Assembly: GCF_019343475.1 (NCBI RefSeq)
Contig: NZ_CP072453.1
Span: 3,844,001 to 3,908,000 of the forward strand
Length of the DNA stretch: 64,000 nucleotides
Source: Providencia sp. R33
GTDB taxonomy: Bacteria; Pseudomonadota; Gammaproteobacteria; Enterobacterales; Enterobacteriaceae
Direction of reading: 5' to 3'
Position 1 is the stretch's first letter; each line of letters begins with the position of its first letter. The translations under genes were made by a program, and so were the position numbers. This document shows, in pieces, positions 26,923 to 35,266 of the stretch. The notes below the pieces were generated by a model. That model ran no database searches, was not told the DNA's origin, and saw only the letters and a program-made list of their open reading frames with translations.

Positions 26923-27312
26923 CTATTTGCTGTATAAAGAATTTAAAATAATTTCTGTTTGTCGATTGAAAATATAATGACAATTATCTTTCTCATCGAA
27001 GAGGCTTTCATTTTTATGAATAAATGAATTAGCATTTGAATGTTCTTCATTTATTTTCAATGTTATACTTTCGAAAAACGCACTAGGGTTAGTATCTAGA
27101 TAGAATAAGATTGAAAATAGCATTGCACAGTTAATGCTACATATTCCTCTTTCATACCGAGAAATTTGTTGTTGTGATATCTTTAATTTTTTAGCTAGCT
27201 CTTTACCACTTAGCCCTTTTTCTTTTCTAAGATGAAATAATTCCAAACCAATTTGTTCAGTTAGTATTTTCTGAAAGTTATCTATACTGGTTTTTAACTT
27301 ATTATTTTTCAT
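26923..27312 (-). CDS. MrpJ-like XRE-family fimbrial regulator (operon 3)
   Basis: A 129-residue protein with the helix-turn-helix at about residues 20-75 (LELFHLRKEKGLSGKELAKKL, SQQQISRYERG) and a longer C-terminal tail than its two paralogues. The ATG at 27312 has GGTGAG upstream. It lies 82 bp before the major subunit and directly downstream of the invertible element, so its expression should switch with the fimbria and could couple phase ON to repression of motility. Confidence 0.85.
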   Translation of the reverse strand: MKNNKLKTSIDNFQKILTEQIGLELFHLRKEKGLSGKELAKKLKISQQQISRYERGICSINCAMLFSILFYLDTNPSAFFESITLKINEEHSNANSFIHKNESLFDEKDNCHYIFNRQTEIILNSLYSK

Positions 27313-27397
27313 ATCTCACCAATAAAGCGTTATGTCAGTTAGGTTACAGTCAGACCTGCCTACAAAGTAAACGACTTGATTGTTTTTGACTCAAAAA

Positions 27398-27423
27398 AAC
27401 GCAACAAAATAAATCAAAATGTT
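27398..27423 (+). repeat. Left inverted repeat of the invertible element (IRL, 26 bp)
   Basis: It reads AACGCAACAAAATAAATCAA followed by AATGTT. The reverse complement of 27684-27709 matches it at 24 of 26 positions, the 13 inner positions perfectly. The left arm also starts a local 9-bp hairpin (AACGCAACA 27398-27406 with TGTTGCGTT 27420-27428). Confidence 0.8.
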
Positions 27424-27640
27424 GCGTTAAATTGGTTTTAGCGATTTTGTTTTATATATTGGCATCGTCAGGATTAAAATCTTTAATTTGTGTTTTTGGT
27501 TAGTAAATGAAGAATATTTTACTGGCACATTTTAATGGTTAAAACATCACGGATGGTAACTTTTTGTTGTAGATAATAAAATTTTACATTAATTGCTGAT
27601 TGCCTCTAAAATGTATTGTGCAAACAGATTTTTATGCTGT

Positions 27641-27669
27641 TTGATTTTGGTTAGTCTCAGAATTATACT
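27641..27669 (+). promoter_or_regulatory. Sigma70-like promoter inside the invertible element
   Basis: TTGATT (27641-27646), a 17-bp spacer, then TATACT (27664-27669): four of six consensus matches at -35, five of six at -10, and ideal spacing. It faces the right inverted repeat and the 3' end of the recombinase gene, opposite to the fimbrial genes. Confidence 0.65.
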
Positions 27670-27683
27670 TATTAGGCATTTTA

Positions 27684-27709
27684 AACATTTTGATTTATTA
27701 TGTTGCATT
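27684..27709 (-). repeat. Right inverted repeat of the invertible element (IRR, 26 bp)
   Basis: It reads AACATTTTGATTTATTATGT followed by TGCATT, the complement of the left arm with two mismatches (at the third and tenth positions from the outer end). The similarity ends sharply on the inner side, as expected for recombinase sites. Confidence 0.8.
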
Positions 27710-28136
27710 ATTATTTGATTTTAAATGAAATTTAAAACTTATCATTGTTTTAACTGAATTATTGTTAATTTTCTTTACAATTAACTTGTTTTTTGTTTTA
27801 TTTGTCAAGTATATAATATATATTTCTTTTTTATTGTGGTTGTACAGAACTAAATTCCATTGATATTTAAATTTCATTACTCAAAGCATTAAAAATCTTC
27901 ATATGACTGTCTAAAAATGAATGTAAATGTTTTTTTTGTGTATCTGAATTGGTAGTGGTATGTTAATTTAATGCGGTTTTAGGCGTACTCGTAATTGGAG
28001 TAATTAAATTATGATAATTGGTAAAAGAAGAATAAATAAAATTATTAACTAATCTTATTTTAGGTTTTTTGAAAGTAGTCAATCTATAGCTTTATTTGCG
28101 GTATTAAAAATAATCATTACACCCACTATTTATAAG
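27710..28136. other. AT-rich spacer between the phase switch and the recombinase
   Basis: About 430 bp with no supported gene. It is strongly A/T-rich, suitable for H-NS, IHF or Lrp binding as at other fim switches, but no specific site can be asserted. A strong hairpin terminator follows at 28137. Confidence 0.35.
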
Positions 28137-28186
28137 AATACCTCAGTTTTATAAAACCAATTGGTTAAATAACTGAGGTATTTTTG
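28137..28186. terminator. Strong terminator between the recombinase gene and the switch
   Basis: AATACCTCAGTT (28137-28148) and AACTGAGGTATT (28171-28182) form a perfect 12-bp stem around a 22-base loop that is itself palindromic (AACCAATTGGTT), followed by a short T-run. It lies 62 bp beyond the recombinase stop and would also block transcription leaving the switch in the OFF orientation. Confidence 0.75.
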
Positions 28187-28248
28187 GTGTTTAATTCATT
28201 TTATAATATTGAACTTTGGTTTCATGTTGACACAAGTCATTAAATTGT

Positions 28249-28806
28249 CTATTGATTAGACCAAATACCGCTAAAGCGTTTTTCATTACTTGCGGTATAA
28301 ATTACAGTGTGGGCGATATTTCGATGCCCTAAATAGTCTTGAATTAATCGAGTATCTCTGCCGAGGTCAGCTAATGCGTACCCACACGCATGCCTTAACA
28401 TATGTGGGTGAAGCTTGACGGGAAGTCCGGCTATCTTGCCGTATTGCTCAAATAAACGATAAATTTGATAACGAGAAATTTGGCTCCCTTTTTGCGAGAT
28501 AAACAAACAATCTGAACTGGATGTTTTCCATGAGTCTCTTTCAATTAGCCATCTTTCTATTGCTGTAAATTCTTCTGGGATTATAGGTTGAACAGTGGAT
28601 AGCCCTCCTTTTAATCGTCTGATATAGATGACTTTTTGGACTAAATCAATATCAGACATGGTGATATGAGTAAGTTCACTGACTCTCAAACCATGTAAAA
28701 AACTCATTAATAACAAACAATAGTCTCGATTAGGATATCGCCCCTGTTTGGTTGCATGTAATAGAGCGTTAACTTCTGTGCGTGTAATAAATTTACGTTT
28801 AGTCAT
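28249..28806 (-). CDS. FimB/FimE/MrpI-type tyrosine recombinase
   Basis: A 185-residue small tyrosine recombinase consisting only of the catalytic domain, as in FimB, FimE and MrpI. The active-site residues are present: R41 (FLHGLRVSEL), K66 (RRLKGGLST), H135 and R138 (HPHMLRHACG), H161 (YLGHRNIAH) and the nucleophile Y170 (VIYTASN). It should invert the promoter element 27398-27709. Unlike mrpI, which is divergent from mrpA, it is transcribed in the same direction as the operon it controls and lies on its far side. No second recombinase is seen, so one enzyme may act in both directions. Confidence 0.92.
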   Translation of the reverse strand: MTKRKFITRTEVNALLHATKQGRYPNRDYCLLLMSFLHGLRVSELTHITMSDIDLVQKVIYIRRLKGGLSTVQPIIPEEFTAIERWLIERDSWKTSSSDCLFISQKGSQISRYQIYRLFEQYGKIAGLPVKLHPHMLRHACGYALADLGRDTRLIQDYLGHRNIAHTVIYTASNEKRFSGIWSNQ

Positions 28807-29178
28807 TATGATCTCATTTATACCTCGTTACATTTCGCTATATACTCACAACAAATTAACTAAAAATAATTAATTTTCCTAAAATTAAATATAATATGTC
28901 ATAAATGTGTGTGATGATACCTAAATACGAGTGATTAAGCATGATGACTTTTCATACTTTTTAGTCGTACTAAAAAGAGTCAGTGTGCAGAAAGTATGGA
29001 ATTGTTGAAGCACAAAGTGCATTTTTGTGATACTGGTTTCGTTCCCGGAGATAAATTGATTTATGAGGGAATATTGTTGTGTTGGCACTAAGAAGAGGTG
29101 GGCTGTAAATGGCATCTGCGGGTAAAAATTTGCCAAACAGCACCATAAATGACGCTGCTTGGCGGTTTTAATTTACGA
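28807..29178. other. Gap between the recombinase and formate dehydrogenase genes
   Basis: No credible gene. It contains CTTTTTAGT/ACTAAAAAG (about 28956-28976), a perfect 9-bp hairpin nested within a wider pairing of CATACTTT and AAAGTATG, and the formate dehydrogenase terminator at 29124-29170. The promoter of the recombinase should lie at its left end. Confidence 0.4.
29124..29170. terminator. Bidirectional terminator after the formate dehydrogenase operon
   Basis: GCCAAACAGC (from 29132) pairs with GCTGCTTGGC with one mismatch around the loop ACCATAAATGAC. On the minus strand it is followed by AAATTTTTACC, on the plus strand by GGTTTTAATTT. It lies 9 bp past the fdnI stop. Confidence 0.7.
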
Positions 29179-29817
29179 TTATTCTTTCTTCTCTTTCTCT
29201 TCTTCTAATACTTCTCGATACCAACGAGGATGGTGTTTTCTTGCCCATCCACGTGTTACCCAGCCTTCGACCATACTACGAATAGAGCCTTTTACCCAAA
29301 AGGCTGCATAAGCATGAACAACAACCGTGATAATCAGAACGATTGCAGACAGTGAGTGTGCCAGTAATGCCGCGCGGATGATTGAAATCGAGAAATAATC
29401 CGCGAAGTAAGGACGCCAAATAATAATCCCACTGACTGTGAGGACGATAAGGCACAGGCTGAGAACCCAATAAATCCCTTTTTGGCCAAGGTTATAATGA
29501 CCAATATCGCCAGCTTCCTCATTACGTAAAACTTTATGAATGTTTTTAGCCCAAATAAGGTCTTGTTTATCCACAAAATTATATTTTAAGTATCTGAAAA
29601 ACATAAAAATAAATAAGAATGCCATGACGCTACCGACAAACGGGTGCAGTAAGCGTGATAATTGTGGCGTTCCTAAGATATTCATAAACCAGTTTAATGA
29701 GGGGAAAAAGAAACCTAACCCACTGAATGCCGTAAAAATAAAGGCAATGACCACCAACCAGTGATTAATACGCTCAGATGCGCTATGGCGTAAAATCGTG
29801 TCGCTGTGCTTTTTCAT
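29179..29817 (-). CDS. fdnI: Formate dehydrogenase cytochrome b556 (gamma) subunit
   Basis: A 212-residue inner-membrane protein with four predicted helices (for example WLVVIAFIFTAFSGLGFFF and IYWVLSLCLIVLTVSGIIIW) and haem-ligand histidines in the family context (RINHWLVV, RLLHPFVG, LLAHSLSA). It passes electrons from the iron-sulfur beta subunit to quinone. The start overlaps the stop of the beta subunit gene (TGATG). The charged tail EVLEEEKEKKE is cytoplasmic. FDH-N and FDH-O cannot be told apart from this subunit alone. Confidence 0.9.
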   Translation of the reverse strand: MKKHSDTILRHSASERINHWLVVIAFIFTAFSGLGFFFPSLNWFMNILGTPQLSRLLHPFVGSVMAFLFIFMFFRYLKYNFVDKQDLIWAKNIHKVLRNEEAGDIGHYNLGQKGIYWVLSLCLIVLTVSGIIIWRPYFADYFSISIIRAALLAHSLSAIVLIITVVVHAYAAFWVKGSIRSMVEGWVTRGWARKHHPRWYREVLEEEKEKKE

Positions 29818-30755
29818 CAGTGTTGATCCTCTTTGTGCTCAGACGGTACAGTTTGAGAAGCCGCTTCTTTATCTTTTTGCGCTTCTTCCTCATCTTCTTC
29901 TGTGGTGTGGTTAGGCCCAATACCGAAGTAATGGAAAATAGCGCCAGCAAAGGTTGCTGCAAAGCCCACTGCGGCCAAAGGTTTCCAAATTCCCTTCCAG
30001 AATTTTACCGTTTCACTGATTTCTGGATTTTCAGGGAGCCCATGGTAAAGATTGGGTTTATCGGCATGATGAAGAACATACATAACGTGAGTTCCGCCAA
30101 CACCTTGTGGGTCATAAAGCCCGGCATTTTGATAGCCACGGGTATTCAGCTCAGCAACACGTTCTTGAGCAAGATGTTTCATATCTTCTTTACTGCCAAA
30201 ATGAATTGCACCGGTTGGGCAGGTTTTTACACATGCAGGTTCTTGACCCACTTCGACACGATCGACACACAATGTGCACTTATAGGCACGATTATCCTCT
30301 TTATTGATTCGAGGGACATCAAATGGACAACCTGCGATGCAGTAACCACAACCGATACAGTGCTCCGATTGAAAATCAACAATACCGTTAGCATATTGGA
30401 CAATAGCACCTTCCGCTGGGCAGGCTTTTAAGCAACCCGGGTCAGCGCAGTGCATGCAACCATCTTTACGGATTAACCATTCTAATTTGCCATTTTCTTC
30501 AACTTCAGAAAAGCGCATAACCGTCCAAGATTTTGCCGTTAAGTCGATAGGGTTATCATAAACACCAATATTGGTGCCCACTTGGTCACGAATATCGTTC
30601 CATTCTGAACAGGCCACTTGGCAGGCTTTACAGCCAATACAGACCGTAACATCAATCAGTTTTGCGACTTCTTCTTGATGGTTGCGCACTTGTGGTGCTG
30701 GTGTAAGGCTATTCGTTGCCGAACGGCGAATAATATTTTGAGATTGCAGTGACAT
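29817..30755 (-). CDS. fdnH: Formate dehydrogenase iron-sulfur (beta) subunit
   Basis: A 312-residue protein with four 4Fe-4S cysteine clusters (CIGCKACQVACSEW, CMHCADPGCLKACP, CIGCGYCIAGCPFD, CTLCVDRVEVGQEPACVKTCP) and one C-terminal membrane anchor (LAAVGFAATFAGAIFHYFG). It relays electrons from the catalytic subunit to cytochrome b556. It is about 12-18 residues longer than E. coli FdnH/FdoH because of an acidic tail (EEDEEEAQKDKEA). It is 9 bp from the alpha subunit gene, in an operon. Confidence 0.93.
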   Translation of the reverse strand: MSLQSQNIIRRSATNSLTPAPQVRNHQEEVAKLIDVTVCIGCKACQVACSEWNDIRDQVGTNIGVYDNPIDLTAKSWTVMRFSEVEENGKLEWLIRKDGCMHCADPGCLKACPAEGAIVQYANGIVDFQSEHCIGCGYCIAGCPFDVPRINKEDNRAYKCTLCVDRVEVGQEPACVKTCPTGAIHFGSKEDMKHLAQERVAELNTRGYQNAGLYDPQGVGGTHVMYVLHHADKPNLYHGLPENPEISETVKFWKGIWKPLAAVGFAATFAGAIFHYFGIGPNHTTEEDEEEAQKDKEAASQTVPSEHKEDQH

Positions 30756-30764
30756 AATTTCTCC

Positions 30765-33700
30765 TTACGCCTTTTCAACATTGACTAAAAACGCTTTATA
30801 TTCAGGCGTGAATGCATTTGCATCACCAACCGATGGCGTCAATGTATTGGCAAGGAAACCTTTTTGTGTTGCTCCCTCAAAGCCCCAATGGCAAGGGATC
30901 CCAATGGTTTCGACCACATTACCATTGATGGTTAATGGGCGAATACGTTTGGTGACCACGGCCTTGGCTTTAATAAAGCCTCGTTTGGCACTGACTTTGA
31001 CTTCATCACCTTGTTTAATGCCTTTTTGTGAGGCTAATTGCTCACCAATTTCGATAAATTGGTCAGGCTGCGCAATGGCATTTAATAACGAATGTTTCGT
31101 CCAATGACGGAATAGCTCAGTAATGGAGTAAGTGGTTGCTACATAAGGAAAATCTTTTGCATTGCCTAAGTGATCTTTATCATAGCTATATAAACGGGCT
31201 ACTGGGTTACGCGACACTTTTGGATGCAAAATATTATGTTCTACTGGGGATTCAAACGGTTCGTAGAACTCAGGGAATGGGCCGTCAGCCATTTTATCCA
31301 CGGCAAATAAGCGACCAACACCCTCAGGCTGCATAATAAATGGCCCTACACCGCTGTTTGGCGGGGCATTACCAAAATCAGGAACATCAAAGCCCCCCCA
31401 TTGGGTACCATCCCACTTAATGAGTTGGCGTTTTTCATCCCATGGTTTTCCACTTGGGTCGACTGACGCACGGTTATAGAGAACACGGCGGTTTTGCGGC
31501 CATGCGAACGCCCAACCCGGGGTACAACCTAAACCAGATGGATCTGCATTATCGCGGTTTGCCATCTGATTGCCTTTTTCTGTCCAGCAACCAGAATAGA
31601 CCCAGCAAAAACTGGCTGTTGAGCCATCGGATTTCAATTGGTGGAAGCCATCAAGTTGCTGCCCTTTCTTGAATAATAGCTTGCCCGCATCATCATAAAT
31701 ATCCTGCATCGCTTGGCCATTCGCTTCCCTTGCCACTTCTTCCGGTTGTGGATCATAAGGGTCAACATAGTTCCAAGAGAGATTCATTAATGGCTCAGGG
31801 CAAACACCGCCTTCTTCTTGGTATAGTTGGCGTAGGCGCATCAATAAATGCCCCAAAATTTTACCGTCATGCCATGCTTGAGCGGGTGGTCGTGAGCCCG
31901 CCCAATGCCATTGTAACCAGCGCCCAGAGTTTGCGATTGAGCCATTTTCTTCTGCAAAACATGAGGATGGAAGGCGGAAGACTTCGGTTTGAATATCGGC
32001 GGTATTGACATCGTTCATCTCGCCATGGTTTTGCCAGAAGTTTGATGATTCAGTAACCAAAGGGTCAATGATGACCAGATATTTGAGCTTCGAAAGCGCT
32101 ACACTACATTTGTTTTTATCAGGGAATGCAGCTAATGGGTTAAAACCTTGAACGATATAGCCGTTCATTTTGCCATCAACCATCATTTGGGTTTGCGCCA
32201 TGATGTCATAGCTCTTATCCCATTTAGGTAGCCAGTGATAACCCCATTCATTGGCTGCGGTGGCATTGTCACCCCAAAAGCTTTTCATTAAGCTAATGAA
32301 AAAATCGGGCGTTCTTTTCCAGTAGTTCACTTGGTCAGGCACGATTGAGCTTGGTGTGATTTGCGACAGATAGGTTTGTAGTGAATCCTGTTTCTCATTG
32401 GGTAACGGCATATAGCCCGGTAGATTCAAAGAGAGTAACCCTAAATCGCTATAGCCTTGGATGTTGGAGTGGCCACGTAGCGCATTAACACCACCACCCG
32501 GCATACCTACGTTACCTAGTAATAGCTGGATCATACCTGCGGTACGAATAGTTTGTGCCCCGCCAGTGTGGTGAGTCCACCCTAAAGCATACAAAATGGT
32601 CGACGTTCTATCTTTGCCAGAAGTCGAGGCAAGTTGTTCACAAATATAGATAAAATCGTCGAGTGGTGTACCACACAAGGTTGTGACAACTTCAGGCGTA
32701 TAGCGAGAAACGTGTTGCTTTAATAGATTCCAGACACAGCGAGGGTGTTGAAGTGTTTCATCCTTGAGCGCATGGCCATTTGCATCGGTTTCATAATGCC
32801 AAGAGCTGCGGTCATACTGCTGTTTATTATCATCAAAGCCACTAAAAAGCCCATCTTCAAAGTGATAGTCTTCGCGAACGATTAATGGAGCATTGGTATA
32901 GGCTTTGACATACTCATGTTGAATTTTATTATTTTCAATAAGGTAGCGGATAACACCAAGTAAAAATGCCGTATCTGAACCCGCACGAATTGGAGAATAC
33001 ATATCTGCCACAGATGCACTGCGGTTAAAGCGTGGGTCAACAACAATGACTTTGGCATTATTTTTGATCTTGGCTTCGATAACCCATTTGAAACCAACGG
33101 GATGAGCTTCCGCCGGGTTTCCACCCATAATTAAAATGACGTTGGCATTTTTAATATCAACCCAGTTGTTGGTCATTGCACCACGACCAAATGTCGGGGC
33201 AAGTGCGGAAACAGTTGGGGCATGGCAGAGTCGGGCTTGGCAGTCGATAGCGAGCATGCCTAATGAGCGAGAAAATTTATTATCGAGAATGCCTGTTTCA
33301 TTACTCGCCGCCGATGAACACAACATGCCTGTTGTCAGCCAGCGGTTAACTTCTTGGCCTTTTTCATTATGCGTAACGAAGTTTTCATCGCGGTCTTTTT
33401 TCATTAAACGCGCAATTTTGTCTATCGCTTCATCCCATGAAATACGTTCCCATTTATCGGAACCCGGTTTGCGGTATTCTGGGTATTTTAGGCGGTTTTC
33501 ACTGTGGATATAGTCGATAAGCCCCGCCCCTTTTGGGCATAACGAGCCTCGGCTAACAGGGTGATCAGGGTCGCCTTCGATGTGATAGATATTTTTTTCT
33601 GCATTTTTTGCGCCATCACCTAAGCTGTACATCAAAATACCGCAACCCACGGAACAATAGGTACAGTTATTACGTGTTTCGATAGAGCGTAAGAGCTTAT

Positions 33701-33812
33701 ATTGGCGAGAACCTGCGAAAGATACATTTGGGGCAAAACCAAGTAGTGCAGCGGAAGTTCCTGCCATACCACCGGCACAGATCTTGAAAAAAGACCGTCG
33801 ACTGACTTGCAT
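30765..33812 (-). CDS. fdnG: Formate dehydrogenase catalytic (alpha) subunit, cysteine form
   Basis: A 1015-residue molybdopterin oxidoreductase. It has a Tat signal (VSRRSFFKICAGG), a 4Fe-4S site (C50, C53, C57, C92) and a full-length match to FdnG/FdoG of E. coli. Those enzymes carry selenocysteine 196, encoded by in-frame UGA. Here residue 196 is a plain TGC cysteine (bases 33225-33227; context CQARLCHAPTV), and the frame runs uninterrupted. It oxidises formate in the periplasm. Turnover should be slower than for the Sec enzyme but independent of selenium. A good RBS (AAGGAG) precedes the ATG. Whether it is the N or O isoenzyme is undecided. Confidence 0.93.
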   Translation of the reverse strand: MQVSRRSFFKICAGGMAGTSAALLGFAPNVSFAGSRQYKLLRSIETRNNCTYCSVGCGILMYSLGDGAKNAEKNIYHIEGDPDHPVSRGSLCPKGAGLIDYIHSENRLKYPEYRKPGSDKWERISWDEAIDKIARLMKKDRDENFVTHNEKGQEVNRWLTTGMLCSSAASNETGILDNKFSRSLGMLAIDCQARLCHAPTVSALAPTFGRGAMTNNWVDIKNANVILIMGGNPAEAHPVGFKWVIEAKIKNNAKVIVVDPRFNRSASVADMYSPIRAGSDTAFLLGVIRYLIENNKIQHEYVKAYTNAPLIVREDYHFEDGLFSGFDDNKQQYDRSSWHYETDANGHALKDETLQHPRCVWNLLKQHVSRYTPEVVTTLCGTPLDDFIYICEQLASTSGKDRTSTILYALGWTHHTGGAQTIRTAGMIQLLLGNVGMPGGGVNALRGHSNIQGYSDLGLLSLNLPGYMPLPNEKQDSLQTYLSQITPSSIVPDQVNYWKRTPDFFISLMKSFWGDNATAANEWGYHWLPKWDKSYDIMAQTQMMVDGKMNGYIVQGFNPLAAFPDKNKCSVALSKLKYLVIIDPLVTESSNFWQNHGEMNDVNTADIQTEVFRLPSSCFAEENGSIANSGRWLQWHWAGSRPPAQAWHDGKILGHLLMRLRQLYQEEGGVCPEPLMNLSWNYVDPYDPQPEEVAREANGQAMQDIYDDAGKLLFKKGQQLDGFHQLKSDGSTASFCWVYSGCWTEKGNQMANRDNADPSGLGCTPGWAFAWPQNRRVLYNRASVDPSGKPWDEKRQLIKWDGTQWGGFDVPDFGNAPPNSGVGPFIMQPEGVGRLFAVDKMADGPFPEFYEPFESPVEHNILHPKVSRNPVARLYSYDKDHLGNAKDFPYVATTYSITELFRHWTKHSLLNAIAQPDQFIEIGEQLASQKGIKQGDEVKVSAKRGFIKAKAVVTKRIRPLTINGNVVETIGIPCHWGFEGATQKGFLANTLTPSVGDANAFTPEYKAFLVNVEKA

Positions 33813-34332
33813 CAGCGTCTCCTTGTTAATTGATAAGAAAGCCCAAGGCTAGGTCGTTAAAAACAACCTATCCGCGGCGAATTTCATTTTTCAATCATTC
33901 AAGACAGACCTGAGCATCATGTTCGAACTCAATGTAATGAACTACTACATAAATGATGGGCGCTAATTATAATTACTAAAAAAAATAAATCCATAGTAAC
34001 AATATGGAAACAGTTAGGTAGAAAATTGCATAACAAAAGGTGACATACCAAAGGATAATCGATAAATTCCCTCTTTAGCGGGCAATATGACTAAATCTGT
34101 ATTGCTCAGGGAAATATCTTAATAAACTAAGTTATTTTTTTAGAACATATTGTTTTAATTAAATAATTGCAGCATCTCACAAATTTACCTCCCTGAATTC
34201 TACATAAAGTCTCTATCTGGCGTATAATCAGCAAATTGATTATTTTGTGCTATTTCATCATTATTAATCATCATCACGTTATTGGCCCCTGCAGTATAAT
34301 GGGATTTTTCGGCAAAATTGGTCAGGTGGGAT
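33813..34332. other. Divergent promoter region between fdnG and the RpiR-type regulator
   Basis: About 520 bp, AT-rich, no credible gene. It should contain the promoters for fdnGHI (leftward) and the RpiR-type gene (rightward). I looked for a symmetric FNR site (TTGAT-N4-ATCAA) and saw no convincing one. Confidence 0.4.
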
Positions 34333-35073
34333 ATGTTGGAATTTTTAAAAAATTACGATAATTTAACGATCAGTGAAAAAAAGGCTTTAAAATACCTGAA
34401 CGACAATATTGCCGATATACCATACTTAAATATCAATGATTTAGTTGCTAAAACGTATGTGTCTAAAACAGTCATTATTAATTTATCGCAGAAATTAGGC
34501 TTTAGTGGTTTTAAAGAGCTTAAATTTCAAATTAATAATTATATTCTGTCCAAAAATAAAACTGAAAAAGTCACTCCCGCTTCCTACAAAAAACAACTTG
34601 AGAAAAACATTAATAAAAGCTTTACGCTGATTAATGAAGATCAAATAAATGACTGTGCGAATATCTTACATAAATCGCGAAATATTTTTATTGTTGCGAG
34701 GGGAACCAGTAAGGCAGTGGGTTATTATCTTGAGCACTTACTCTTTGCATTAGGTCTGCACTGTTTTTTTATTAATGACTACAATTTGTCTGATTCTTTC
34801 ACTAGGCTCGTTAGCAAAGATGATACGGTGATATTTATTTCCCTTTCTGGCGGCACAAAAAAGATTATTGAAACCGCTAAAATTGTCCAATTAAAAGGGG
34901 CGAATATCATTAGTATGACGGCATTCAATACCAATGAATTAACCAGTTATACCGATAATACGCTTTTTTGTTTCGCAGACAGCTACGATACTAAAAGGGA
35001 TGACACCAAGTCCCGTATCGGTTTTTTTATCTTAGTTGATTTACTTATCAATGAGTTAGAAAATCTACTTTAG
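34333..35073 (+). CDS. RpiR/MurR-family transcriptional regulator
   Basis: A 246-residue protein from the ATG at 34333 (GGTGGG upstream; a TTG five codons earlier is less likely). The N-terminal helix-turn-helix spans about residues 1-75 (LVAKTYVSKTVIINLSQKLGFSGFKELK) and the C-terminal SIS sugar-phosphate domain follows (NIFIVARGTSKAVGYYLEHLL, VIFISLSGGTKKIIETAK). RpiR-family proteins respond to phosphosugars. It lies just upstream of the PTS gene on the same strand and probably controls it through the palindrome at 35147. Confidence 0.88.
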   Translation: MLEFLKNYDNLTISEKKALKYLNDNIADIPYLNINDLVAKTYVSKTVIINLSQKLGFSGFKELKFQINNYILSKNKTEKVTPASYKKQLEKNINKSFTLINEDQINDCANILHKSRNIFIVARGTSKAVGYYLEHLLFALGLHCFFINDYNLSDSFTRLVSKDDTVIFISLSGGTKKIIETAKIVQLKGANIISMTAFNTNELTSYTDNTLFCFADSYDTKRDDTKSRIGFFILVDLLINELENLL

Positions 35074-35146
35074 ATAACTTCCTTAACTTACCCTTTTTAT
35101 ATCATCACCTTTTTATTGTTATTTTTAACAATAATGATGTTTCAAA

Positions 35147-35172
35147 ATGACCTAGGTCATAATTTATGACCT
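35147..35172 (+). promoter_or_regulatory. Palindromic operator candidate upstream of the PTS gene
   Basis: ATGACCTAGGTCAT (35147-35160) is a perfect 14-bp palindrome, and an additional ATGACCT half site follows at 35166-35172. It lies between the RpiR-type gene and the PTS gene, 95-120 bp before the PTS start, a suitable place for a dimeric regulator. Confidence 0.5.
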
Positions 35173-35266
35173 AAGATAATTTTTAAAACCGGGACATCAT
35201 TTCTTTTATAAAACCCCCAAGCTAGTATGCCTTTAATTCTAATAATAGAAGTCATAAGGAAAAAGT

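Larger units (their letters stand above)
27398..27709. other. Predicted invertible promoter element (fim-type phase switch, ~312 bp)
   Basis: Two 26-bp inverted repeats (27398-27423 and 27684-27709, two mismatches) enclose 260 bp. The element lies between a FimB/MrpI-type recombinase gene and the regulator heading a fimbrial operon. Its size is close to that of the E. coli fim switch (314 bp) and the P. mirabilis mrp switch (~250 bp). The only strong promoter-like sequence inside (27641-27669) points right, away from the operon, so the sequenced orientation is predicted OFF. Inversion would put the -10 near 27440, reading left about 120 bp before the start codon at 27312. Confidence 0.78.

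Noticed and set aside
29778..30431. Plus-strand frame of 217 codons opposite fdnH
   Set aside because: It is antisense to a fully conserved iron-sulfur protein gene, with cysteine/tryptophan-rich shadow composition.
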